DNA from: Patescibacteria group bacterium UBA5187
Lineage (GTDB): Bacteria; Patescibacteriota; Minisyncoccia; Phycocordibacterales; PALSA-1337
Direction of reading: 5' to 3'
Length of the DNA stretch: 11,706 nt
NCBI GenBank assembly: GCA_002413065.1
Contig: DHWH01000015.1
Location: 50,291-61,996, forward strand
How positions within the stretch are numbered: the stretch's first letter is position 1; every line of letters starts with the position of its first letter. Under the pieces are notes generated by a model. It made no database searches. It was given only the letters and a program-made list of their open reading frames with translations, and was not told where the DNA came from. Both the position numbers and the translations under genes were made by a program. Shown here in pieces: positions 1-6,093 of the stretch.

Positions 1-492
1 GCTACCGTGTATTACTCTATTTCTATAGTATCTTATCTTTTTTAATGGATCACCTACTTCTGTTCTCCATCTTTTTCTCGCTTTATCAGCTTGGACTCTC
101 AACCCATCGGCTGATTGGTCAATATAATCATTTGGCCATTTTGATCTTGCCAATAGTTCGTCACCATTATCCAAAGCACCAGTAAGACGGACGATGCCTT
201 CGATAAACAAGTCATACTGGTCAAACCCTTCCGTGATTTTGAGTGATTCTAAAATTTGAAAGCAACGTGTGAGATGTCTTATTACCCCATAATTTAATTG
301 CGCGACATGCATGCTTGTTGGGATATTACCTGGTGTCGGTTCTGTATTTTGTATGAAAGAATTTACCCCTCTCGATCTCAAGGGAAAAACAAATTTTAGC
401 CAAAAAGTTTCATAACTGGGGAATTTATCTTTTATAAATAAAGACCAGTAATCTTTTTCAAATTGATCTCCCTCAAATTCTAATCTTGTCAT
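1..492 (-). CDS. HEPN-like hypothetical protein, C-terminus beyond window
   Basis: This frame is open for 164 codons from an ATG at 492 to the left edge, so the C-terminus is missing. I do not recognise the family. Seen: a soluble, charged protein with Trp/Phe-rich N-terminal helices (residues 14-37) and near the cut end the stretch IRYYRNRVIHG (153-163). There R157-N158-x3-H162 fits the R-x4-H catalytic motif of HEPN-fold RNases, which act as toxins or in abortive-infection systems. The HEPN call rests on this one motif plus predicted helicity. The start lies one base after the CCA end of tRNA-Ser on the same strand, and no ribosome binding site is possible outside the tRNA. Twelve of 14 Arg codons are AGA and the stretch is visibly more AT-rich than its neighbours, which suggests horizontal transfer. 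The alternative is a non-catalytic helical protein of unknown role. Confidence 0.6.
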   Translation of the reverse strand, partial: MTRLEFEGDQFEKDYWSLFIKDKFPSYETFWLKFVFPLRSRGVNSFIQNTEPTPGNIPTSMHVAQLNYGVIRHLTRCFQILESLKITEGFDQYDLFIEGIVRLTGALDNGDELLARSKWPNDYIDQSADGLRVQADKARKRWRTEVGDPLKKIRYYRNRVIHGS

Positions 493-493
493 C

Positions 494-583
494 TGGCGGA
501 GACGGAGGGATTCGAACCCTCGAGGCCCGTAAAGGCCTGCCTCTTTAGCAAAGAGGTATGTTAGACCACTCCACCACGTCTCC
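494..583 (-). tRNA. tRNA-Ser(GCU)
   Basis: Read on the minus strand, the 7-bp acceptor stem GGAGACG/CGTCTCC closes the molecule. The anticodon stem CCTCT/AGAGG holds the loop TTGCTAA, so the anticodon is GCU, reading AGC and AGU. A long variable arm with a GGCC/GGCC stem marks a class II tRNA, as expected for serine. The T arm contains GGTTCGAATCC. The 3' CCA is encoded (494-496) after discriminator G. A protein-coding frame starts one base further on, so this tRNA 3' end is a candidate island integration site. Confidence 0.96.
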
Positions 584-627
584 ATTCATCAGCCGTCACC
601 CGAGAAGAGCTTCGACTGGATGGGCAC

Positions 628-656
628 ATTCTTGCATAAAAAGCTCTATTTATCAA
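628..656 (-). promoter_or_regulatory. Putative promoter of tRNA-Ser
   Basis: On the minus strand TTGATA (656-651) is followed after 17 bases by AAGAAT (633-628), which is preceded by TGC, an extended -10 pattern. Transcription would start about 38 bases before the tRNA. The match is by eye only. Confidence 0.4.
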
Positions 657-670
657 AATAAAACACATGA

Positions 671-676
671 TATAGT
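671..676 (+). promoter_or_regulatory. Putative -10 box of the MutY-like gene
   Basis: TATAGT lies 8 bases before the ATG at 685, so the start site would fall at or within about two bases of the start codon and give a leaderless mRNA. No convincing -35 box is seen. This would make 584-684 a divergent promoter region shared with tRNA-Ser. Confidence 0.3.
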
Positions 677-684
677 TAGCTTTT

Positions 685-1617
685 ATGAAAGTGAAACCGG
701 CGCGCAAAATATCCCACAGACCGGACAAACCGGACAATATAGCCGCATGCAACAAAAAGATCTGGACCTATTACCGGGCCCACGGACGCTCGATGCCTTG
801 GCGAGACAATACGTCTCCCTATTATGTCGTCATATCCGAGATCATGCTGCAACAGACTCAGGTAAGCCGCGTCACGGATAAATTCAAAATATTTACTCAT
901 CATTTTCCCACCTGGCAGTCATTGGCAAAAGCATCCGTTGCGGAAGTTCTCACACAATGGTCGGGACTCGGCTACAACAGGCGCGCGCTGTACTTGAAAA
1001 GAATCGCCGAAAAAGTTGTTGCTGATCCCGCATATAATTTTCTAATTGATCCCGGCCTAAAAAAACAACCTGCTGCAAAAAGCCTTAAAACCAGGCACTA
1101 TTACAACTTACTGACAGAGCTCCCTGGCATAGGACCAAACACTACCGGTTCCATACTCGCATTCGCATTCAATATTCCCCATCCATTTATCGAAACAAAT
1201 ATACGTTCGGTTTTCATTCATTTATTTTTTAATGACGATACTTCGAAAGTTCATGATGAAAAGATAATGCCCCTCCTCGAAGAAATGCTGAGCATCCGAC
1301 AAAACCAAAAAAATCCACGTGAATGGTATTACGCCCTCATGGATTATGGCTCATATCTCAAGCAAAGCATGGTCAATCCGTCACGAAAGAGCCTTCACCA
1401 TACGAAACAGAAGCCATTCATCGGATCAAACCGCGAACTCCGATCAAAGATCCTGAAACTTATTATGGAACATTCCCGCACAGGCAAGGCGATCACGGAC
1501 AAGGCTATTTCGAAAGAGCTGAAAGAATATGCCCAAAAATCCGTCATAAAAAACATTGAGGCTTTGGCGCATGAAGGCTTCATCATTCATAGGAAATCTG
1601 CTTACCATATCGCGTGA
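685..1617 (+). CDS. MutY-like HhH-GPD DNA glycosylase without Fe-S cluster
   Basis: A 310-aa member of the HhH-GPD superfamily, closest to MutY, which removes adenine opposite 8-oxoguanine in base excision repair. Seen: the MutY-type motif SEIMLQQTQV (51-60) with the expected catalytic Glu52, WSGLGYNRRA (92-101), and the helix-hairpin-helix LPGIGPNTTG (146-155). The second catalytic position, Asp in classical MutY (LDGN-V-RV), is Glu170 here in FIETNIRSVF. The four Cys that hold the [4Fe-4S] cluster are absent: the only Cys is at 22. The C-terminal NUDIX-like domain is also missing; residues about 248-310 look like a winged helix. MutY-like fits best on the QQTQV motif, but substrate specificity could differ. 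The start at 685 gives a full N-terminus; no Shine-Dalgarno is present. A cupredoxin gene follows after 68 bases. Confidence 0.85.
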   Translation: MKVKPARKISHRPDKPDNIAACNKKIWTYYRAHGRSMPWRDNTSPYYVVISEIMLQQTQVSRVTDKFKIFTHHFPTWQSLAKASVAEVLTQWSGLGYNRRALYLKRIAEKVVADPAYNFLIDPGLKKQPAAKSLKTRHYYNLLTELPGIGPNTTGSILAFAFNIPHPFIETNIRSVFIHLFFNDDTSKVHDEKIMPLLEEMLSIRQNQKNPREWYYALMDYGSYLKQSMVNPSRKSLHHTKQKPFIGSNRELRSKILKLIMEHSRTGKAITDKAISKELKEYAQKSVIKNIEALAHEGFIIHRKSAYHIA

Positions 1618-1685
1618 TGCTTGTGCGGTGCGGTGCAACGAGATGCGGTTGTATTATTATGTCAGTAAAAATTAAATAAAAACAT

Positions 1686-2096
1686 ATGAAAAAAGGTACA
1701 TTAATTACCATCATCGTTATCGTGATTGTCCTTCTTGGAGTCATAGCGGCCATAACAAAGTCGGCCAACAATCTAAAAATGACCCCCGGCACCAATCAGC
1801 CGTATACTTCAGCTACAACTGAAACGTCCGCAATGGTGACATACACGGACAATGGTTTTTCCCCTTCTACGATCACTATAAAAAATGGCCAATCCGTAAC
1901 ATGGAAAAATAATTCATCAGGAGCCATGCGCGTCGCTTCGAATCCTCACCCTTCGCATACCGACCTTCCGGGCTTTGATGAAATATCCCTCGCAGGTCCG
2001 GGACAGTCGTGGACGTATACATTCGCTGTGACAGGAACACATGGGTACCATAATCACGCCAATCCGAACGCGGGCGGAACGATCATTGTGCAGTAG
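1686..2096 (+). CDS. Membrane-anchored cupredoxin-fold protein, non-canonical ligands
   Basis: A 136-aa protein with an N-terminal signal anchor (hydrophobic residues about 6-23), a short linker and one plastocyanin-like beta domain (about 48-136), so it should sit outside the cytoplasmic membrane. Domain signs are GFSPSTITIKNGQSVTWKNN (57-76) and the C-terminal GTIIVQ. The usual type 1 copper ligands are not where expected: the first His is Met81, and the closing loop reads YHNHANPNAGG (121-131) where Cys, His and Met are normal. Several other His are present (88, 91, 119, 122, 124) and might bind a metal. A role in electron transfer or copper handling is therefore only a family-level guess. 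The start is preceded by an A/T-rich stretch and no Shine-Dalgarno. Confidence 0.8.
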   Translation: MKKGTLITIIVIVIVLLGVIAAITKSANNLKMTPGTNQPYTSATTETSAMVTYTDNGFSPSTITIKNGQSVTWKNNSSGAMRVASNPHPSHTDLPGFDEISLAGPGQSWTYTFAVTGTHGYHNHANPNAGGTIIVQ

Positions 2097-2114
2097 TGGC
2101 GAGGCTATTATAAT
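2086..2114 (+). promoter_or_regulatory. Putative leaderless promoter of recG
   Basis: A perfect -10 box TATAAT (2109-2114) lies six bases before the recG ATG. A partial -35 (TTGTGC, 2086-2091) sits at 17-base spacing, inside the end of the cupredoxin gene. Transcription would begin at or next to the A of the start codon. Confidence 0.4.
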
Positions 2115-2120
2115 AGCCTC
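2101..2120. repeat. Perfect 20-bp palindrome abutting the recG start
   Basis: GAGGCTAT-TATA-ATAGCCTC is fully self-complementary and fills most of the gap between the cupredoxin stop and the recG ATG. It encloses the -10 box. As RNA it could form an 8-bp hairpin with a TATA loop after the cupredoxin gene, but no U tract follows. As DNA it could be a repressor operator. Confidence 0.6.
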
Positions 2121-2753
2121 ATGCCTCTCACCTTATCCGCCCGCATCACCGATCATTTCCGCATCACTCAGGTCCAAAAGGATGCCCTCAAGCGCCTCGG
2201 CATCGAAACAGTGGAAAATCTTCTGTATCATTTCCCCGTACGCTATGGCGACACGGCTGAAGCAAAAAGCGTCGATTCACTTCAACAAAGCGACACGGCA
2301 GTCATTTTCGGCAAAATAAATGGGCTCAGAGCCAGCAAAGGATTCAAGTCAAAAATGACTATGGCCACCGGATACGTTGAAGACGAAACTGGTCGCCTCC
2401 AATGTGTCTGGTTCAATCAGCCATACGTCGCAAAGATGTACACCGATGGCATGCTGGTACGCGTCGAAGGCAAAGTAAGCGAAAGAAGAAAAAAGAAGGA
2501 ACTCTATCTTTCCAACCCCAAAATAGAAGTTGTTGAAACTGTACCCATCGGAGTCGGCGATTCACTTTTCGGAGACGGTAACGAGTCGCACACCTTATAT
2601 CCCGTGTACCCGGAATCGCGTGGCATCACATCGAGCTGGATATATCATACGCTTCAAAAAATATTCAAAGCTGGAATCCTCGATACTATCGAAGATCCCA
2701 TCCCCGTTTCCATATTGGAAAATATCATCTCCCCAGCCTGCGTACGGCTCTGA
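2121..2753 (+). CDS. recG: RecG N-terminal fragment (wedge/OB domain)
   Basis: First open piece of recG. It carries the N-terminal helical segment with LGIETVENLLYHFPVRYGD (31-49) and the DNA-binding wedge/OB domain. The last ten or so residues after ILE200 are out of frame and end at a TGA that intact recG would not have. The start is fixed by homology to other RecG N-termini and the promoter directly before it. Confidence 0.75.
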   Translation: MPLTLSARITDHFRITQVQKDALKRLGIETVENLLYHFPVRYGDTAEAKSVDSLQQSDTAVIFGKINGLRASKGFKSKMTMATGYVEDETGRLQCVWFNQPYVAKMYTDGMLVRVEGKVSERRKKKELYLSNPKIEVVETVPIGVGDSLFGDGNESHTLYPVYPESRGITSSWIYHTLQKIFKAGILDTIEDPIPVSILENIISPACVRL

Positions 2754-2986
2754 TCTGGATCCATACGCCACTCAAGCATGAGGACGCACTTTCCGCCCGC
2801 AAGCGATTTTCATTTGAAGAAATATTCATCATTCAGCTTGGAAAACAACGTGCGCGAAAAGAATACCGCGAACATCCGGCGTTCGCGGCAGAAACGGATC
2901 TTGCTCAAGTCCATGAATTCGTACGGCGCTTTCCATTCCAGTCTACGGATGCCCAACTCAATGCCATCAAAACAATCCACTCGGAT

Positions 2987-4057
2987 ATGCAAGGCGATTA
3001 TGCCATGTCGCGCCTGCTCGAAGGAGACGTGGGTTCAGGCAAAACAGCCGTGGCTGCGGCAACGACATACGCGGTCATGGTTTCGAGACCGACCCACCTG
3101 CAAACAGCATACATGTGTCCTACGGAAATTCTGGCAACCCAGCATTTCGAATCATTCATTCAGTATTTTTCATATATGCCCGTACAGATCGGGCTCATCA
3201 CCGGTTCCGGTTGTCGCAAATTTCCATCGAAAGTAAACCCGAAAGGCTGGACCGATATTTCGCGCGCGCAATTATTAAAATGGGTGGCGAATGGCGAAAT
3301 AGCAGTGCTCATCGGCACACATGCACTGATCCAAAAAACAGTTGAATTCAAACATCTTGCATATGTGATCATTGACGAACAGCATCGTTTTGGAATGGCG
3401 CAACGCGCGAAACTGGTAAAGAAAAATACCACCTCGCCTGCACCGCATCTTCTTTCGATGACTGCCACACCTATCCCGCGCACACTCGCGCTCACCATGT
3501 ATGGCGACCTGGATCTCACTCTTCTCGACCAATCTCCCGCTGGACGAAAACCGATCATCACCGAACTCGTGCGGCCGCAGGAGCGCCAGCCAATGTATGA
3601 AAAGATCCGCGCAGAATTGGAAAGTGGCAGACAACTCTATGTGATATGTCCGCGCATCAACGAACCTGATCCGGATATGGAAGCTGCGATCATCGCAAAG
3701 TCCGTCAAAGAAGAGGCGAAGCGGCTCAAGGAATCCGTATTTCCCGAATACGAGATCGGCATCCTTCACAGCAAAATGACACCAGCCGAAAAAGATCGCA
3801 TCATGCAGGAATTCAAAGCAGGAAAAATCCATATTCTCTGTGCCACATCCGTCGTCGAAGTCGGGGTCAATGTCCCCAATGCTACGGTAATCATCATAGA
3901 AGGTGCGGAGCGTTTCGGCCTGGCACAATTGCACCAATTGCGCGGTCGCGTGCTCCGCAGCAGTCATCAGGCATACTGCTATGTGTTCACGGAAACCACC
4001 TCGACAAAATCTATCGACCGACTGAAGGCTTTGCAAAGCGCAAAAAAACGGTTTTGA
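2987..4057 (+). CDS. recG: RecG helicase core fragment
   Basis: Middle piece of recG, holding all helicase motifs. The ATG at 2987 is only the first start codon in this frame. The frame itself is open and RecG-like from about 2721, including EDALSARKRFSFEEIF around 2780-2827, so 2987 is not a genuine gene start. It ends early at a TGA just after the seven-A run. Confidence 0.7.
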   Translation: MQGDYAMSRLLEGDVGSGKTAVAAATTYAVMVSRPTHLQTAYMCPTEILATQHFESFIQYFSYMPVQIGLITGSGCRKFPSKVNPKGWTDISRAQLLKWVANGEIAVLIGTHALIQKTVEFKHLAYVIIDEQHRFGMAQRAKLVKKNTTSPAPHLLSMTATPIPRTLALTMYGDLDLTLLDQSPAGRKPIITELVRPQERQPMYEKIRAELESGRQLYVICPRINEPDPDMEAAIIAKSVKEEAKRLKESVFPEYEIGILHSKMTPAEKDRIMQEFKAGKIHILCATSVVEVGVNVPNATVIIIEGAERFGLAQLHQLRGRVLRSSHQAYCYVFTETTSTKSIDRLKALQSAKKRF

Positions 4058-4058
4058 A

Positions 4059-4280
4059 TTGGCGGAACTCGACCTCGCCGCGCGCGGTGCCGGACAATTA
4101 TCCGGTCGTCAGCAATGGGGTGTTTCCGACGTAGCCATGGAAGCCCTGCGAAATTTGAAAATGGTAGAAGCAGCTCGCACTGAAGCGGCTCAGCTCATTG
4201 AGACCGACTCTCATTTGAAAGCATATCCTCTGCTCAAAAAACACGTCGAGCTAAAAGAAAAAAGCTCGCATTTTGAGTAA
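4059..4280 (+). CDS. recG: RecG C-terminal fragment
   Basis: Last piece of recG, back in the frame of the N-terminal fragment. It encodes ELDLAARGAGQLSGRQQWG and the C-terminal helices. The start at 4059 is not a real start; it is simply where the frame reopens after the A-run insertion. Confidence 0.65.
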   Translation: MAELDLAARGAGQLSGRQQWGVSDVAMEALRNLKMVEAARTEAAQLIETDSHLKAYPLLKKHVELKEKSSHFE

Positions 4281-4288
4281 GACATGTA

Positions 4289-5008
4289 CTAAATAGTCAC
4301 ATCAGTAAACACATAAACCTGTTTCATCTCTTTGATGATGCGTGCCGGTGTTTCTGCCAATGTACCCTCTTCAGCCCGCAATCTCTCGAAGGCTACCTTC
4401 TTATCTTCTCCACAGGCAAACAAAATCGAAACGTCCACTTCCCTCAAAAAAGATATTGTCGCGGTGATTCGCAATGGATACGGATTCTTCCCTTTTGCAT
4501 CATAGCCGACAAAGCACTTACCGGAATTTTCAAATGTATTTTTGAAATAGGTAGGATTTTCTGGAAATGGCATGATGCCGGAAGTGTGTCCGTCAGGGCC
4601 AATCCCTTGTGTGATCAAAATAAATCCCTGCGGATAGTTTTTTCTCCAATCGCGAATGCCTTTTTCCAGCCGCTGCACAACTTCCTCCTGAGTTTCATCA
4701 GGCTGCGGTCGAGTATCGATGAATTTGGCACCTGCCGTTGCCGCGTCAGCATATAGCCGAGTTTGCATAAGCTGGCTGAAATTATTTATTGCCGGATCGG
4801 AACTGTACCGGTCATCCAGAACACTGATAGTCAGATGCGGGCCGAGCACATCCGCAGGAATATCGTTCAACAATTGTAAAGCCGAACCTCCTGAAGCAAG
4901 AAAAAGTGTGGGTGTTTTATTTTCCACAAGCCGTTTCAGTTCCGATACCAATTTTTGAGATGCCTGAAGGAGAGTTTCTTCTTTTGAATTACAAAAATTG
5001 GATATCAT
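4289..5008 (-). CDS. pgl: 6-phosphogluconolactonase family protein
   Basis: A 239-aa protein of the glucosamine-6-phosphate isomerase/6-phosphogluconolactonase superfamily. Pgl hydrolyses 6-phosphogluconolactone to 6-phosphogluconate in the oxidative pentose phosphate pathway. Seen: a phosphate-binding loop LASGGSALQLL (37-47), DDRYSSDPAINNFSQ (65-79) in place of the usual DER..P..D..SN block, and the signature QGIGPDGHTSGIMP (134-147), in which His141 is the likely catalytic base. PLRITATISFL (178-188) matches the conserved Arg-Ile-Thr segment. The signature favours Pgl over NagB. Length is normal for the DevB type. It follows the DUF2156-like gene on the same strand after 27 bases, so both may be on one transcript. 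No Shine-Dalgarno is seen before the ATG. Confidence 0.85.
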   Translation of the reverse strand: MISNFCNSKEETLLQASQKLVSELKRLVENKTPTLFLASGGSALQLLNDIPADVLGPHLTISVLDDRYSSDPAINNFSQLMQTRLYADAATAGAKFIDTRPQPDETQEEVVQRLEKGIRDWRKNYPQGFILITQGIGPDGHTSGIMPFPENPTYFKNTFENSGKCFVGYDAKGKNPYPLRITATISFLREVDVSILFACGEDKKVAFERLRAEEGTLAETPARIIKEMKQVYVFTDVTI

Positions 5009-5035
5009 ATATGTACTACTTAAGCACTGTAATAA

Positions 5036-5923
5036 TTAAAAAATCCTAAGCGTATAGGCTGCAGGAGCCATGAAATCTGGCTGACGCATAATTTCCCGAG
5101 AAAAGATTTTCCGAGTTTCTCCGTTTGCGATAAACTTTTTCTTGAAGTCATTATTAATTGCTCCGATATATGCCTTCTTGAAACCCGATGACGACATCAT
5201 CTTTGCCCTTTCGACAAAAGTGAATACTCCGAGCTGAGTGTATCCTCGCAAACATTTGTTTATGACCGCGATAGCCTTGCCATCCATTGCAGGAACAAAG
5301 AAACTAATTGCGACTACTTTCGCATCATCCTTGATAACTAGACCGACTGCGGCAGGAGTATTAGCGTATAATTCAATAAAATGAGCATCATTCGCCGTGT
5401 TTGCAAATTTATTCTTTTCTTCAGTACGACTATGTGACCATTCTTCCAGGAACATCCGTACTGATTCTGCATGCTCGTTCCCATATCTTTCTACTTCCAA
5501 ATGCGAGTGTTTCGCGTGGCATTTTGCATAGGCTTTTTCTATATCCTTATCCACAAGATTTACGACTGCATCCACATCAATTAGCAATTCAATATTTTCA
5601 ATATAGTTATTTACATGCACCGGGACAGTAACCAACTCATTCGTGGCGATAAAACGAGGATTGAAATGATTTGTAATTTGAACCAGCAAAGCCTCCGAGG
5701 GCTCAGAAAACAAAAAGCGAATATCATTATTTTTCTCCTTATGTACAATGAGGTTTTTTTCGTTACCAATGTCTGCAATATAAAGAGTTTTGTTTTGATG
5801 AGTCAGCCACGTAATGAGAGTGTATGGAGGATAAAAAAAGACAGGTAAAAATTGTCTAGATCTTAAAAAGTCATCGAGTACGGCGTGAGCGCTGTCTTTT
5901 TCTATTTTCTGCAGTTTGAACAT
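5036..5923 (-). CDS. Hypothetical protein, GNAT/DUF2156-like acyltransferase fold
   Basis: A 295-aa soluble protein without signal peptide or membrane segment. I do not recognise it with certainty. The second half resembles the DUF2156 domain found at the C-terminus of MprF, which moves amino acids from aminoacyl-tRNA to lipids: a helical block ending in SVRMFLEEWSHSR (154-166), then a GNAT-like core with GLVIKDDAKVVAISFFVPA (194-212), AIAVINKCLRGYTQLG (217-232), a long helix and KKAYIGAINND (249-259). The first half would be the duplicated GNAT unit. The start lies ten bases after the end of tRNA-Ile on the same strand, so the mRNA is probably released by tRNA processing. pgl follows. Other GNAT acyltransferase roles are equally possible. 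Confidence 0.6.
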   Translation of the reverse strand: MFKLQKIEKDSAHAVLDDFLRSRQFLPVFFYPPYTLITWLTHQNKTLYIADIGNEKNLIVHKEKNNDIRFLFSEPSEALLVQITNHFNPRFIATNELVTVPVHVNNYIENIELLIDVDAVVNLVDKDIEKAYAKCHAKHSHLEVERYGNEHAESVRMFLEEWSHSRTEEKNKFANTANDAHFIELYANTPAAVGLVIKDDAKVVAISFFVPAMDGKAIAVINKCLRGYTQLGVFTFVERAKMMSSSGFKKAYIGAINNDFKKKFIANGETRKIFSREIMRQPDFMAPAAYTLRIF

Positions 5924-5933
5924 AAAAATAATG

Positions 5934-6007
5934 TCCGCCCTCTTGGATTCGAACCAAGGACCCCAGAGGTATAAGCTCTGTGCTCTAACCAGCTGAGCTA
6001 AGGGCGG
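5934..6007 (-). tRNA. tRNA-Ile(UAU)
   Basis: On the minus strand the acceptor stem is CCGCCCT/AGGGCGG with discriminator A73. The D arm is GCTC...GAGC, the anticodon stem CAGAG/CTCTG encloses the loop CTTATAC, and the T arm is CTTGG-TTCGAAT-CCAAG. The length is 74 bases and CCA is not encoded. The anticodon at positions 34-36 is UAU, which reads the Ile codon AUA. Most bacteria read AUA with a lysidine-modified CAU anticodon, so this is unusual. The fold is complete, so the gene looks functional. Confidence 0.92.
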
Positions 6008-6023
6008 ATGCTGGCTTCAACAA

Positions 6024-6046
6024 CTAACCAAAACAGCTAAGGGCGG
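6024..6046 (-). pseudogene. Decayed partial copy of the tRNA-Ile 5' end
   Basis: The first 23 bases of the tRNA-Ile gene recur 39 bases upstream: CCGCCCTTAGCT, four mismatched bases, then TGGTTAG. That is 19 of 23 identical with no gap. Similarity stops there and no anticodon or T arm follows. It looks like the remnant of a duplication or recombination event and would lie in the tRNA leader. Confidence 0.6.
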
Positions 6047-6053
6047 GTACCGC

Positions 6054-6059
6054 TCTATA
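6054..6059 (-). promoter_or_regulatory. Possible -10 box for the tRNA-Ile operon
   Basis: TATAGA on the minus strand, about 47 bases before the tRNA. No clear -35 box is seen at the right spacing. It is the only reasonable -10 match between the hairpin and the tRNA. Confidence 0.2.
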
Positions 6060-6093
6060 GTAAACAGTAAATGAAAATTAGTACAGTGGACAC

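Larger units (their letters stand above)
2121..4280 (+). pseudogene. recG: ATP-dependent DNA helicase RecG, interrupted by two frameshifts
   Basis: RecG remodels stalled replication forks and branch-migrates Holliday junctions. Read through two indels, the region encodes a 719-residue protein, near the family's usual size. Order: N-terminal wedge/OB domain (about 1-200), Walker A GDVGSGKT (about 302-309), DEQH box (about 419-422), SMTATPIPRT, then the second helicase lobe with QLRGRVLRSS (about 605-614) and the RecG C-terminus with GFELAELDLAARGAGQLSGR. Break 1: in GAAAAT (2718-2723) one A is missing; adding it joins SILE to KYHLPSLRTALIWIHTPL. Break 2: the seven-A run at 4042-4048 has one A too many; with six A the frame continues as SAKNGFELAEL. 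The two changes cancel. Every helicase motif is intact, so a recent mutation or homopolymer sequencing error fits better than old decay. The end lies 8 bases from the convergent pgl gene. Confidence 0.9.

Noticed and set aside
1621..1650. Short GCGGT-rich repeats after the MutY-like gene as a regulatory array or CRISPR-like structure
   Set aside because: Only three or four 5-6 base units without regular spacing; compatible with chance.
2778..3236. Plus-strand 152-codon frame as a separate gene
   Set aside because: It is the original recG frame read past the frameshift; the RecG-like sequence is in the other frame across the same bases.
3275..4036. Minus-strand 253-codon frame opposite recG
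   Set aside because: Antisense to the conserved RecG helicase core; the product is Cys/Phe/His-rich with no recognisable domain.
4040..4057. Programmed ribosomal frameshift in recG at the seven-A run
   Set aside because: The change needed here is +1 and at the first break -1. The common A-AAA-AAN signals give -1, and no stimulatory hairpin is apparent. Two opposite recoding events in one housekeeping gene are unlikely.
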